From the NCBI GenBank assembly GCA_030248065.1, contig JASAMV010000125.1:34357-98356 (forward strand): a DNA stretch of 64,000 nucleotides, given 5' to 3'. The position numbers and the translations under genes are program-made. Under the pieces are notes generated by a model that ran no database searches, was not told where the DNA came from, and worked only from the letters and a program-made list of their open reading frames with translations. Origin of the DNA: Rhynchonema sp. JSB1_4. Lineage: Eukaryota > Nematoda > Chromadorea > Monhysterida > Xyalidae. This document shows positions 26,778 through 39,544 of the stretch, piece by piece. The stretch's first letter is position 1. Every line of letters starts with the position of its first letter.

Positions 26778-28177
26778 TTTGAATTTTGAATCAGCGAAAT
26801 TTTATTTTATCCTACAACCTCAGATTTTGAGGAACGACCATGGCGAGGCGATAGTGCGTCTGTGTGCGAGCCAAGTCCTGAAGCGGTGGAAACGATATGA
26901 AAGTGCTTGAGTTGATAATTCTAGAAACTGAAAACTCGACTTTGTTTCAAAACTGAATTTAGACATTTTCACATTTGATATTCATAATTTGTGCAAAAGA
27001 AAACAAGGACAAAACAAACGGCCGCCTACTTTTAGTAGCGTCACCGTCAGTGACGTTTCTGACACGTTTACCGGAGATAAGAAAATGAATTTAGATAAAG
27101 ACGTTTCGCGTTGGGGCCATTATACACGCACAAATTTTGTGAAATAATTTTATATTGCGGTCAATTTTTATGGTTCATAACAGCATTAGAAGCAGCACAG
27201 CCAGAACACGGCCTTTGATGTTCATCAAATATTTAGGTACATAACATTAAAGTTCAGCTGTTCTTAGTTTGAATCAAGTTAGTATTTTTCAAATAAACTA
27301 TCAAATATTAATATATTCGTACCACTGAATATTGCTGAACATTGGATATTAAAATTGGACACCAGACGTCGTGCATCAGCACATCGGGACAACAAATACA
27401 AAAACATCATGAATCCTGAGAAAATGGTCACTAAATCTGCTGTCAAACACGTTGTACGACCCAGATTAATAGTGATTTATGCACTCATTTTATGCAAATT
27501 TGCGATTGATAAATATAAAAGAAAAACTATACAAAATCCAATCTTATCCCGCAGAGCAAACAGTCGTATTTTGTGCAAATAATGCAAAAAGAATAAAAGC
27601 GTAGCCGATGTAGGGACGCTATGAGGCTGAAGAAAACAGTAACGGAAAATAAGTGCCACTTTTTGCTAACATGAAGCGCGCGCGAAAAAAACTACACTCA
27701 AAAAGTGCGCCATACAACAAGATGTGCTTTGCGTCCAGAAACCGAAAGCACAACGCCGCGGTAGTTTAGCCGCTGTACCGTGTCCTGACCTTAGCACGTG
27801 CCTGAGGAGACGGGTTGTGTTTACACCTTCGAGTAAAACTAAGATCACAAACCTAACTGAAAACGTGATGGACAGATTTTTTGCCATCAAAAATGAAAAA
27901 TTGCGAATTCAGGGACATCAAATTTTAGTGCAGAATGAATTTGGCATTTAAACGGGTCTTAATGAGCTCCAAGTGCGAGGTGAATTTTCGTGAAAGAGCA
28001 GAGGGGCAAAGATTACGAAAATGAAATGGACAAGAACATTGGCAAAAGAATAAAAAAAGCCCATGATGTCCAATCCCAAGGCAGACCAAACCGAATTTAG
28101 TGAACAAGTGATCCACACATAAACGCAAGAACAAGCGAGAGAGAGAGCGACTAAAAACTAACAATGATAAACTGTGT
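26778..28177. other. intergenic region 5' of myosin V, nothing recognised
   Basis: Non-coding sequence upstream of the myosin start codon at 26777-26775 (minus strand). It would contain that gene's promoter, but I see no clear TATA or initiator element and no credible exon. The open frames around 27355-27950 are short and have no family match. Confidence 0.5.
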
Positions 28178-28185
28178 GCTCCCAC

Positions 28186-28610
28186 CAGGGTAGGGCAAAA
28201 AAACGTTTTTTCAAAAAATCGTTTTTTTAAAAAACGTTTTTTTAAAAAAAACGTTTTTTTAAACGCCCAGATGACCAAAATATGCCCCCAAAAAATTGGA
28301 AAACGCGGCGAGTTGTTAAGATCCCAATCAGACCCGCATCATGGGACCAACTTTGGCCGGGGTCATCATTGAAAGTCAAACTCCGTAATCGACGTATCTC
28401 GACAAAGTAAAAATTGGTCGAAAATTTTTTGAAAAAAATGGGACAAAAAATTGATTTTCCTTGATAATGAGGGTACTTTCCCTGAAAAATCAGGGAAAAT
28501 CAAGGAAATTCAGGATTTAAAAAAAACGAAATACGACCCAGGCGCTTTTTTTGTAAAAAAAACGTCGTTTTTTTAAGAAAAAACGCCGTCGTTTTTTTTG
28601 CCCAACCCTG
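28186..28610. mobile_element. hAT-type MITE, copy 1 (425 bp)
   Basis: The termini are CAGGGTAGGGCAAAAAAACG and its near-complement ending GCCCAACCCTG, with A/T-homopolymer palindromes just inside. An exact 8-bp duplication GCTCCCAC lies at 28178-28185 and 28611-28618. An eight-base duplication with CAGGG termini defines hAT elements. The interior (from GCCCAGATGACC to the ACGACCCAGG word) is about 80-90% like copy 2 at 35064-35561. No transposase is encoded. Confidence 0.92.
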
Positions 28611-28619
28611 GCTCCCACA

Positions 28620-30345
28620 CGCGCCGTGCATATTTTGAGAGAACAGTAAACATATTGGAGTCGCAAAATGTGGGTGTGCATGCTACTGCAGGAGAACTGA
28701 AAGTAGTTTGTGTGGCACCCAACTTGTCAAGTTTCACAAAATTTGCACGTGCCGGTTGCTGTAACCGTGCCTGGGCCTGGTGAACTGTGCACATTCAACA
28801 ATTAGAGCTGTCTCTTTTGTCTTTGTCTGTGTCAAGAACACTTATTGCACAACGTTACAGAACAACATTATAAAAACACCAGAGCTGCAAGTCGCCGCTG
28901 CTGCATGAAGTGAGATCACATCATAGCAGCTCGGCAAAAGGGTGCCCACAGAGTTATGCAAAAACAGCACCGCAGCATTAACGAGCAAAACAAGATCTGG
29001 TACCCGTGTATACACTAAACTAAACCCGCAAAATAATTGCGCATGTCTGTGTGAGTCACCAGAAACGACAGCGATATTGCGAAAAACTCTGGGCACTGGA
29101 GCTGTAAAGTCGACCGCGGTTGCGAAATATCTGGCTCGACCAAAACCGTTTTCAATATTCTGGGCTGAGTGACAAATGGGTTTGATAACACGTGATAAAA
29201 ATTGGGAATATTATTTCATGTCACTATCGGAGGAACTGAGAATGAATGAAGAATTTGTTGCATAAAATGACGAACAATAATTTGTGTGTTTCAATAAGTC
29301 ATGGTTTGCTTCAGCAGAGTGCAATTTTGGCATTCCAAGCAATCATTATCGTTTTTTGGAAAAGTTGATATTATTAATGATGAAAGATTGGGAAATTATG
29401 AACGTAAGTAACCCGTCAGTATATAAAATTCAACATTGATATTGTCAAATAATGAGTTTGACATCCAATTTTGATTTGAGAAACAACAAACCTGGGAGGT
29501 ATTGTTGTGTTTGAAAATATGGTACACGGAAAATATAGGTTGTATAATCCTGGATCTTTATCAATGTGCACGAAATTCGCGAGCAAGTTATTTTCTGCCG
29601 AAATCTATGTCAATAATGGATTATACGTTCAGATTATAATGGATCAGCCGTGACTCACGTTTTGGACTCAGTCCAACTGATGTACAACCAGCAGAAACAG
29701 AAACTGACTGGGGTTGTGGAACTACGCGTTTGAAACGACGACAGGATTAAAAAACTAACGTTGGATCGCACAAAATCATACCCGTCTGGCGCAATGAATT
29801 GTAGTGTTTTAATCAAATCCGGAAGCAAACAAGCACAGTGACGTAACATGGTAGCGTGCCGCCTTGAAAAACACAACAACACCAACAACAGTAACAGCGA
29901 TGCGTACTCAAAATATATCTCGACCTTGTGCGCCGCCCTGTGAGACCCTTTTTATTCACTGAGCCCAGCATAACAGCAAGGTCGTTTTGCTGATTTTCCT
30001 GCCCGTTTCTGGATACACAGTGGTAATCGAACGTTAGGTTGTTTCTTTCGTTGGGTTTGATTGCATGTGAAACACGTGTCCGATCTGTCTTGATCCTTTT
30101 TGCGCCATCGCCAAGGTGAAGGGATACGCAAAGATCGCGTTAAAGCTAAATAGAATCGAAGAGAAAATTTCAGCAAAAATAAAAAGAAACGCCGCAGAGA
30201 GATTACATTGTTGGAGTAGGAGATAAAAATCTTTGGAAAACCATTCATGTGCCTTTGATCATCAGGTTTAACCGTTGCACGCAGCTGGCTGTGTGTGCAT
30301 TAATTAATACACGTGTGTGTATTAGACAGCAGCAGCGCGAAACAT
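28620..30345. other. intergenic, nothing recognised
   Basis: I see no exon with family similarity and no repeat boundary. The open frame at 28942-29172 (+, 76 codons) lacks splice partners and recognisable motifs. An A/T-rich stretch runs from about 29160 to 29640. Confidence 0.5.
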
Positions 30346-31902
30346 CGTGCGTGAGAGGTATGATTTTGGTCGCCCAAAAAGGCAAAAAAACACCGTTTTT
30401 GTGATACAATTTTGGCCGAAAAATGAGACAAAAAATAGTACTTTTTCCAAATTTTCGCCGAAAATCGTCTAGAGATCCGCGCGTATAATCGGGCAGGGTA
30501 GCTATTTTTAGGCGAATTACGGCGAAAATTTGGAAAAAGCACATTTTTGCCTTAAAAGGTATAAAATTGCTTGTGAGAGGTAAGGTATGATTTCGAGTTG
30601 TGAGAGGTAAGTACTCAATCCCCCCCAACAGTGTAGTGGCAGGCAGATGGTTGCAAGGTACCCTTGGGGGGGATGGATCCAGATGGTTGCAAGGCACCCC
30701 CCTACCCAGCCTCCGGGAGGTTGCAAGGTACCCCTGAGGTCCGAAAAAAGGGTGTTTTTTGCATGCATTACATATACTGCAAATTTGGCCGAAAAATTGG
30801 TACTTTTTTGCATTTTGGCCGAAAATTTGCCTAAAATACCTATTATATGGAGGTTTGCGCGCGGAGCGCGCGATTTTTGGGGTTTTGAGGTCGAAAAACA
30901 CCCATTTTTGCCTATAAAAACCATAAATTGATGGTTGCAAGGTACCCTCCGGGGTGGTTGCAAGGTACCTACCCTCCCCCCCCTGCCCCCCCCTAGGGGG
31001 ATCCCCCCCCATCCCCCCCCATCCCCCCCCCCCCAACCGGGGTGGTCTCCTGTCCGGCAACTGCAAGGTACCTACTCCTTTTCCCGGGGGGGGGTTTTGT
31101 GTACCCCCCGGGGGGGGGGGGGGGGGGGAGGAGCAAAAGTAAGGAGAGGGTCACTTTTTTAGGAAGAATAATTTACCTTCTCTTTTCCCTTTTTTATATA
31201 AAACTGTAGGGAAGGGGGGATATTTTGGCGACTTTTGAGAACATTGACCTAAAAATCACACATTTTAGGCCTAAAAATGCCCATTTTAGGCCTAAAAATG
31301 GCCATTTTAGGCAAAAGTTGAGGCGGTTAGTTACCCCACCCTGACCGCGTTAGTGTACACCCCCACCGGGGGGACCCCCCCCCCCCCCCCCCCCCCAGGA
31401 ACTACACTGCCCCCCCAACCCGTTTCGGTTTTTGTTACGGTAATTACTATGCGGGGTTAACCAGGGCAGTGCTTGGGGGGGGGGGGGGTGGGGGGCCCAA
31501 AATTCATCTATCGTCAACGGTTTTTGATTTCATCTACCGTATTCCCTTTTTTCAAATTCAAATTTTATCTGCACGCTTTCGCAAAGACCTTTACACAAGA
31601 TCCGGAGAAACCCTAAAAAAATGAACATGAGTATTAATAAACGAAAATGTGAACATGAACGAACAAACGACAAAGAAAACGTACCGGCGAGATTCAACCA
31701 ACCAAACTAATGAAGAGAACAAAACAACCCTAAAATAGAGCCCCCAAAATAGAGCCCCCCCCAAAAAAAAATACAGCCCCCCCCTAAAAGAGGGCAGTAA
31801 AAAAATACAGCCCCCAAAAATACAGCCCCCCAACTTGGAATTGCCCGCTTGGGGCTCGTAAAGTCAAGTTCTTGTATAAGACACCTTGACTGACCTTATG
31901 TA

Positions 31903-32186
31903 TTGGTCGCACAATGACCATATGAGAATCCATCCAAAACCACCTTGATCTTCAGGATTCCAAATATGAGCCAAGCTTAACCACTGCGCTATTTGTATTT
32001 CTTACAAAACATTTTCATTTGAAAATAAACCAGCCAGTCAACCACGTTTTTAATCCCTGAAACATTTCGCTTACTGCATAGTTTATGTGGGATTACGCAT
32101 TGGCGCGCAATGTTAGCTTGAATTTTCTGGCTTGTCAATTCAGGAAAAATTTTGGATGGATTCTCATATAGTCATTGTGCGACCAA
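31903..32186. mobile_element. Tc1/mariner-like MITE (284 bp) inside the repeat island
   Basis: Inverted termini of about 38 bp begin TTGGTCGCACAATGACCATA and end with the complement. The dinucleotide TA stands at both edges (31901-31902 and 32187-32188), the target duplication of the Tc1/mariner group. The interior is non-coding. Confidence 0.8.
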
Positions 32187-33076
32187 TACAACGTTTGTGG
32201 TTGAGTATATGATGACGTAAAGCCTTTTATGGAAGATTTGCACCTAAAAACACTCACTAATAATGATCAGTAACACCCTGACAGAACTCCACTTTAGGGG
32301 CATTTTTGGGGAAATTTTTGAGAATTTGGGCAGCGAAAAAATACAGCCCCCCCAAAAATAGAGCCCCCCAAAATACAGCCCCCTTAAAACAGGTCAGTGA
32401 AAAAAATACAGCCCCCCTTGTATTTTAGATTTTACGGTTCTATCGTCAACACTTATGGGCAAATCTATCTATCGTCAATAGGGTCAGAGGTAGGCATGGG
32501 GACAATACCGATTTTTTGACCTAAGCCAATACCTAATACCAGGGCCCACCCCCAATACCCAATACCTCAAATGGACCCAACCAGTGTAGTTCCTGGGGGA
32601 GGGGGGCGTCCACCCAGTGTTGGAGGTGGGGGGTTTGGGGGGGTGCCCCCCCAGTACAGTAGGTATCCCCCCGATTTTGCCTCAAAAGTGCCAATTTTTT
32701 ACCAATATGGCCAAAATTAGTGTAAAATCAGTGGTTTTTACCTCAAATTACCCCAAATTTGCGCGCGTACTACGTTTTCACACGATTCCACACATAATAA
32801 ACACATAAAAAAATTTCACCCCAAAACCTAACCCCCCCAACCCCCCCCCCCAACCCCCCCAAACCCCCCCTGGGTACATAACCCCCAGGCCATCGGCTCT
32901 GGTACAGTAGGTATCCCCCCTCTCCGAGCACGGTACAGTAGGTATCCCCCCTCCCGAGTACCTCCAACCATCAAAAAAAAATCCCCAAACCACCCAAAAA
33001 CCCCACACACCACAAAAAACCCCAAAAACCCGAAAAACAAACAAAAACAAAAAAAAAAAAAAAAAAAAAAACACAA

Positions 33077-33112
33077 AAAAACCCCCCCCCCCCCACCCCC
33101 CCCCCCCCCCCC

Positions 33113-33164
<52 letters not shown>
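33077..33164. repeat. long poly-C block
   Basis: Close to 90 bases of almost pure C follow an A-rich stretch (33040-33076). The complementary G-run could form quadruplexes. The true length is uncertain because homopolymers assemble poorly. Confidence 0.8.
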
Positions 33165-33166
<2 letters not shown>

Positions 33167-35063
33167 AACACTGGTCCCCGCTCGGGTACGCTATCTCCTC
33201 CTCGGGTGGTACACTATCCCCCTATCTCCCCCTCCAAGTGCTCTATCTCCCCCAATTTTTGCCTAAAATGGGCATTTTTAGGCCTAAAATGTGTGATTTT
33301 CAGGTCAATGTTCTTAAAAGTCGCCAAAATACCCTTTTTATGAAGGTTTTTTTCCAAAAAGGGGCAAATAGGTCAAATTTTCTACCTTAAAAAGTGACTT
33401 TTTCCCGAATTTGGGTCTTCCCCCCCTTCCCCCCTCGGGGGTACACTATCTCCCCCTCCGAAAAAAACGGGGGTCCGCTATCTCCCCCTCCGGACCAGGA
33501 ACTACACTGACTGGACCCAACCCAATACCCTATACCAGGTTGAGACCCAATACCCAATACCGACCCAATACCCAAAAATTCCAAACTTTTTTTAAAAAAA
33601 TGGACCTGTTTTGGGTTTTTGATCGAATACTAAGTAAAATATGACTGAATTTCTCATTCTTCTTAACATTGCAGCTAAAAATAGCGATTTCAAAGGCTAA
33701 AAAATTAAAAATTTTTCACCATTTCAGGGCTCTTGAGGAGAAAAATATGGCAAAACAGGGGTATTGGGTGGCACCCAATACCTGGAAAAGACCCAATCCA
33801 ATACACAATACCAGGCCCACACCCAATACCCAATACCGGTACCCAATACCTGGTATTGGGTACCCAATACCAGGTATTGGGTATTGGGTGATATTGGGTA
33901 TTGGGTATTGCCCCCATGCCTAGTTAGAGGTCGGGGGGGGGGGGGGGGTACCCGACACCCGACATCTGGAAATACCCGACACCCGACATTTGAGTAAAAA
34001 GCCGACACCCGACAGTTCCAAAAAAACCGACACCTGACATCTAGTTTTTGGAAAAAACCCGACACCTGTTTTTGGAGCAAAAACAGGCAAATTTTTGCTC
34101 CTTCGCATTATTAGTGCAATTTTTTGGATCAAGTGACTGAATTCAAGTATTTTCACACTAAATAAACACCAAAATGTCACATTCTGCGTCTTCGGAAACA
34201 TTTGGTTCGAAGAAAATTTTTTCTCAAAATTCTTTTCTCAGCAAAACTGATGTTTTGAACCGTAAGTGTCGGGTGTCGGGTGTCGGGGGTTCCCAAAAAA
34301 CCCGACACCCGGCACCTACACTTTTTTGGCACCCGGCACCCGACATCTCTCTAACCCTAATCGTCAACAAATTCTGGGAACAACCTAATCTATCTATCGT
34401 CAACAACAATCGACTCCAAAATGGATATTTTTGACCCAAAATGGCTCAAAATCGGTATGTTTTGCCCCAAATAGGCCAAAAAATCGCGCGCTACGCGCGG
34501 ATTTAGTGCATCTAGGTCATGTTCGGTACTAATTAAACATTATTACCTCTTAGTGCACTATAAAGTACAGTACGTTGATTTTTGGGTACCGCCCCCTCCC
34601 ATCATCTATCTATAGTCAACAAGTTTGGGTCGACCCACCCCCCAGATTTCGGACTTGCGTCATCTATGTATCTATCGTCAACACATTTCGGGTCCCAACT
34701 CCCAATCTATCTATCGTCAACACCCTGACCAAGTACTACACTAGGGGTAACCCCCCCAACCCCCCTGCCACTACTATGGGGGGAAGACCCAAATTCAGGA
34801 AAAGTCACTTTTCTAGGTCGAAAATTTGACCGGTCTTTGCCCCTTATCTTATATGCATTTTGTTGTTCGGAACCAATTTTGTGTCAAAAACCTTGCTTCT
34901 CAGAACAAACTAGAGAGTCATTTAAAAATTGGCCGGGAAGTCTAAAAATGACCCATTTTTGGCCTAAAAATGCCTATTTTAGGCAAAAAATTAAGACGGT
35001 TGGTGACCTGGTGAGGCGGTTAGTGACTTTTTCCTAAATTTGGGTCTCCCGTCGGGGTACACT

Positions 35064-35561
35064 CAGGGTTGGGCAAAAAACGGTTTTTTTTCAAAAAATC
35101 GTTTTTTTAAAAAAAAACGTTTTTTTAAAACGCCCAGATGACCAAAATATGCCCCCCAAAAAAATGGAAAACGCTCATGTTGGGAAGAAAACGTGGTTAA
35201 ATGAAGTAATTCTATGTGTTCTGAGGCAAAATCAACGGGTTTCAACCCTTTTCTAGCGAGTTGCTGAGATCCCATATCAGACCCGCATCGTGGGACCAAC
35301 TTTGGCCGGGGTCATCCATCACTGAAAGTCAAACTCCGTATATCGACGTATCTCGACAAAGTAAAAATTGGTCGAAAATTTTTTGAAAAAAATGGGACAA
35401 AAAATTGATTTTCCCTGAAAATCAGGGTACTTTCCCTTAAAAATCAGGCAAAATCAAGGAAATCCAGGATTTAAAAAAAAACGAAAAACGACCCAGGCTT
35501 TTTTTTTAAAAAAAACGTCGTTTTTTAAGAAAAAACGCCGTCGTTTTTTTGCCCAACCCTG
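35064..35561. mobile_element. hAT-type MITE, copy 2 (498 bp)
   Basis: Same family and orientation as 28186-28610, starting CAGGGTTGGGCAAAAAACGG and ending GCCCAACCCTG. It has its own exact 8-bp duplication GGTACACT at 35056-35063 and 35562-35569, so the two copies are independent insertions. It is longer because it retains about 80 bp near 35172-35265 that copy 1 lacks. Confidence 0.92.
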
Positions 35562-35853
35562 GGTACACTGTCTCCCCCTGCCCTCCGAAAACAAACGGTG
35601 GTCCGGTATCTCCCCTTCCGGGCCAGGAACTACACTGGGGCGGGTAGGGGGTAAGGTTCCAGGGTGGAGCCGGTAGGGTGGTAGTGTACCAGGTCGGTGC
35701 GGTAAGGTACCTTTGGGGGACCCCCTGCCCCACCCTAGCCATAGCACTTATGTTGACACTGACCGGACACTACAGTACAAACTAGTTCTGTCTAGTTTCT
35801 TTTTTCATTGAGATTGAGAAAACTCCAAAAGTATGGGCCGCTAGCAACCCTAA

Positions 35854-38800
35854 ATGTCGCCGAATTCGGAGCGTAAAGATTTTGTGTGCCCAATATGCGG
35901 CAAACGATTGTCGTCGAAGCGATCGCTGGTGGAGCACAAACACGTTCATTTGAACGCAAAACCGTTCGCGTGCTCAAAATGCGACTATTCAGGCAGTGAG
36001 TCCTTTCTAGTGTTTTTCGTTTGTTATTGTTCATCTTTGTTCGTCTGTTTCCCCAACAAGCTAAATTTTTGCAGACAGTAAAATGAACCTTGTGCGCCAC
36101 GTCGAGCGTTTTCACGTGTCCGAAGACAAGTGGTCGTATCCTTGTCCGTATTGCGAAGAGAAACGACCCGAACCGGCCAGCTATCGTCATCACATTTCGT
36201 TAGTTAAACCTTTCTTGTAAACTGGAGCTGAATCAGAAGTCGCAATCAACCCAACACTTACAGTTCATCGCACGATGGCCTTTCGGGCACGTACGGTTGT
36301 GCTCTAGAAAGCTGTGAATTCACGACCAAATCATTTCGATCGCTGACCAATCATCTGAACAGGCATCCGGCAAGCAGGGGAGATAAGAAGAAGACATTAA
36401 ATGAATGCATTCAGGTTCGGTGATAAAAACCATGTCAGTGTAGCCTGTGTCGCGTGGGGGTTTGTTACCTATCATGGTTTGGTTACATCTTGTTCGAATA
36501 ATTGGCTTTAGTTTAGGTCTACAAGGAGTCTATAATAGCAATATCTTATACAATAACAGAGTTGTCCATCTCCTATTTGTTCTACGCGTACTGATTTGTG
36601 TGTATACGCGGCGCATTAAATTCACAGATCAATGCTAAAAATTCAGCTTTTGCTCTGCATTCAATATTCAATTTTTCAGTTCCATTTTATCAGAGAATTT
36701 ATTAAATTTTTTTTAAATTTATTTTTATATTTAATTTATTATTAGAGTATTTTACCATTTTTTCAGGAATTATTGCCTTCATGCGGCCACAACGGTTTCG
36801 AGTGTTCCTCAACTGTTGGTCCGTTTGTGCGCTTATTGATCGACGATGAGCTGGGTGTGTTGTTTAAGTTCAAGCTTTTTTGACATTTAGGTGTTTTCTT
36901 TCTATAAATTGGTGGTGACGGTGACATTGATTGTAAAGTCATTGTAGCGAACGTTGGCACACAGGAACAAGTATAAAAACGCCGGCTGGTTTGGTCCAAA
37001 TATCACGAAAATCAATGAAACAACCAACAAAGTTCGCTTGCTTTTACTGATAAGAAAAATAACGTGCTTAGGTGGTAGTGATCTCAATTTAATCCTAACT
37101 TTTTCTTGTATTTTGTTATCAGTGTAGTGTAGTGTAATGCTGGTTGGCAGTATGCCTTTGAATAATGCCTAACGCGTGTTCTGGATGGGTACCAACATGT
37201 AGCCAACTGCGTTCAGATCAGAGGTTCGATAATGCAAAGTAGCCAAACAACGCGGAAGTAAGCTTCGTTCTATAATCGGCCGGCTGAAATATGCTTTATT
37301 TTTAGTTCGAAGATTGAATGTGTGTACAAAGAGCCGGAGTGTTTGGTGTTTGTGGATTTTTTACAATTGGGTAATGTTTTACCTGCTTGGACACTTGCAG
37401 GCAACGGCTACACGGACGACTGCATAGAATGTGCGACCATGTCAATAGAGCGTCAACAAACAGAAGCGCCAACCGAAACATGCACCATACGAGACGATCC
37501 CAGACCGACAATTTCGGTAAAAGAGCAGAACACTGTGGATCCACCTCCCAAACTGGAGCCCATGTCAGAACCTCGGTGGAAGCGAAAAATTGTGAACGTG
37601 GTCAGCGTTCAGGTTGGATTAGCTTTTTGTTGCTTCTTGTACCTTTGTTGTTTTTGAAGTTCCAATGTTGCCGGAAGATGGCCGCGGTGTATTAACTAGG
37701 TGTCTTTTTTGACCCAAGACTATCGCTCTTGAAACATCCATGATTGTCTGTTGTGTGCCGTTGTTAGCTCACTGTATTTTTTAGTGCACCCCCGACTTTT
37801 CGTAATTTTACTTTCCACACACATGTTGGCAGCGGAAGCATGATTATTTTTGTAGCTTGAGGATGAATTTAAAGATGATGTCGTGTGTCATCCATAAAAA
37901 CAGCACATGAGTTCACATGGACAACTTTATTTGTAATAAGTTTTCAAATTTAAAGTGCCCGATGGAATGTGCAATTCAGTTCTCAATAACGCAATAAACC
38001 TCAAAAACAAAATTACCAATCGCTTGCAGAGCGCCAATCTACCGAATTTAAAGCCAAGCGAGACGCGCTGTGCTGTGGACATCATGCAGAGGCGATACCA
38101 CAATTTTGCACAAATTGTAAACATAAAAACACCCAAGGATTTGGTAAACAGCATCAAAAGGAGAAGAAAGATTGCCAAAGGGGATCTGAAGTCGGTTTGG
38201 TGTTTTTAATTTTCGTAACTGTTGATTTCGATTGCAATCTTGAATATTTAACTGACAATAGCGTGCAGATATCAAATTGTCAGCTGTTCCGGGGAAGAGA
38301 AAAGGGACAAAATCGCTGAGGTCAGACGGACGGTGAGACAAACGTTCAGACCGATGGAAGAGCCATCGTCGAGGAGCAGGCGGGCAGCGTTGAGAAGGGT
38401 TGGTTCGGCCGAATTGTTTTGTGGTTTTTGGTTGCGGTACGTCTTTGTTTCGTCTGAGAGCAGATAGGCACCCACAGACGGCTTTAGTATTTAATAATGT
38501 AACAGCAGCGAGTTTTGCCCGTTTACACTGTGGGTGAAACATCACCGTGTGTCGTCTCGCTGTTTTTGCAAAACTGCAGTAAGTCCACAATCAGGATATA
38601 ATTGCCTTTAGTTAGACAGATTGAGATTATGTTTTGAAACAACAGGTCGGAACTGTTTCCAATCAATGATACTAGTGGGTTTCGCAGTAAAGTACCTAAC
38701 GTCTGAGCCACCAAAGTATATTCTCGGTGATATGTCATATAAGTTGAGCTTAGCTTCGATTGGTTAAAATTTTTAGTGCAGGCCAATCGAGTCGTCTGAC

Positions 38801-39177
38801 CACCGTTATGGATTAACTTCCGAGTCACCTGCCGAGCGACAATAATAAAGTCTATACCAGTAAACGTGACCATAAGTTTGCAGCCAGCCAAGTGCACCCC
38901 AACTCACCACCTATTCTATCCCGAGCCGATATCCCTGCTGAAACATACCGACGAGTCTGACTACATCGACGTTGAATGTGTGGATGAACAGGACGAGTTT
39001 GTATGTGGCGAAATCGTACAGTCGGACGCGTCGGAGATAGTGATCTACACCGACAATGCTGCGATGGTGCACCACTCTGTGGGTGGCGAAACGGGCATTG
39101 AGATCGGCAGTGAAGTGGTGGTCAACACGGTCGTTGGCAGGTTGCCCGATGGACAAGTGGAATTAGAATTGGATTGA
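35854..39177 (+). CDS. C2H2 zinc-finger protein, family not assigned
   Basis: Exons with consistent phase: 35854-35995, 36075-36198, 36264-36414, 36767-36854, 37401-37612 and a last exon 38884-39177 ending TGA. The N-terminus has consecutive C2H2 fingers: FVCPICGKRLSSKRSLVEHK, then FACSKCDYSG...HVERFH, YPCPYCEE...HH and YGCALESCEFTT...HLNRH. This suggests a nucleic-acid-binding nuclear protein. The middle is Pro/Glu-rich. The last exon is acidic (DESDYIDVECVDEQDEF) and may be an effector or interaction region. Additional exons between 37612 and 38884 are possible: LEDEFKDDV at about 37857 and a basic helical stretch at 37950-38196, whose splice phase I could not fix. I cannot name an orthologue. 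An AATAAA follows at 39275. It is divergent from myosin V across 9 kb. Confidence 0.75.
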
Positions 39178-39274
39178 TGCACGAGCAGTGATGATGGCCA
39201 TCTTGGGGGCGGAGCAGAAATGGGCATTGCTTCTTCGTGCACTATCGTTTGTTCTTGCTCATGTTCTCATTAAG

Positions 39275-39280
39275 AATAAA
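39275..39280 (+). terminator. polyadenylation signal of the zinc-finger gene
   Basis: AATAAA lies 98 bp after the TGA at 39175-39177, within the 367 bp gap before the STK11 start codon. Confidence 0.55.
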
Positions 39281-39544
39281 AATAACGTTATTTCCAAGCT
39301 TTTTAATCATCTATATTGTGCCACCAAAGGCGTTGCTGTTTTGCGCGTTCTCCAATAGGAGTGGTATATTTCTACATTTTGTATTTGTGCTATATCTAAT
39401 TATTGTGTGACGATATTGCTGGAATGTTCGTATTTCCCAGCTCAACAATTACCAGAACCGACTTCAATTATGACCGTTCGCTTAGGTGTTGGATAACCGA
39501 ACGTTAATTTGTTGACATATTCAATATTTACGATCAAATCGAGC

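Larger units (their letters stand above)
30346..35770. repeat. composite repeat island of about 5.4 kb
   Basis: The island is a mosaic of short locally iterated words, each confined to its own block: GGTTGCAAGGTACC (30645-30980), AATACAGCCCCCC (31740-31840, 32340-32420), CATCTATCGTCAAC (31505-31540, 32440-32485, 34375-34410, 34605-34725), GGTACAGTAGGTA (32650, 32900-32945), CTATCTCCCCC (33190-33490, 35570-35620), CCCAATACC (32520-32580, 33515-33910) and CCCGACACC (33950-34330). Between blocks are longer shared cores, for example 30739-30930 (homologous to 780-970), 31225-31340 (inverted in 33255-33345) and 34930-35030. A recurrent 14-mer, CAGGAACTACACTG, appears at about 31395, 33495, 35627 and inverted at 32582. 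Long C and G runs are common. No gene. Confidence 0.8.

Noticed and set aside
28942..29172. 76-codon plus-strand frame upstream of the repeat island
   Set aside because: No family resemblance, no convincing splice partners and ordinary length for chance.
30245..31066. 273-codon minus-strand open frame, the longest in the window
   Set aside because: It lies across the C/G-rich repeat island. Composition is Pro/Gly/Arg repeats from homopolymers and iterated words, and overlapping frames are also open.
32500..34340. Possible CRISPR-like array from regularly repeated words
   Set aside because: Repeats are 9-14 bases, directly abutting or overlapping, without uniform spacers, in a eukaryotic repeat island.
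37305..37378. Candidate exon reading IECVYKEPECLVFVDFLQL in the zinc-finger gene
   Set aside because: It requires a phase that the previous exon does not supply, whereas 36767-36854 joins directly to 37401-37612.
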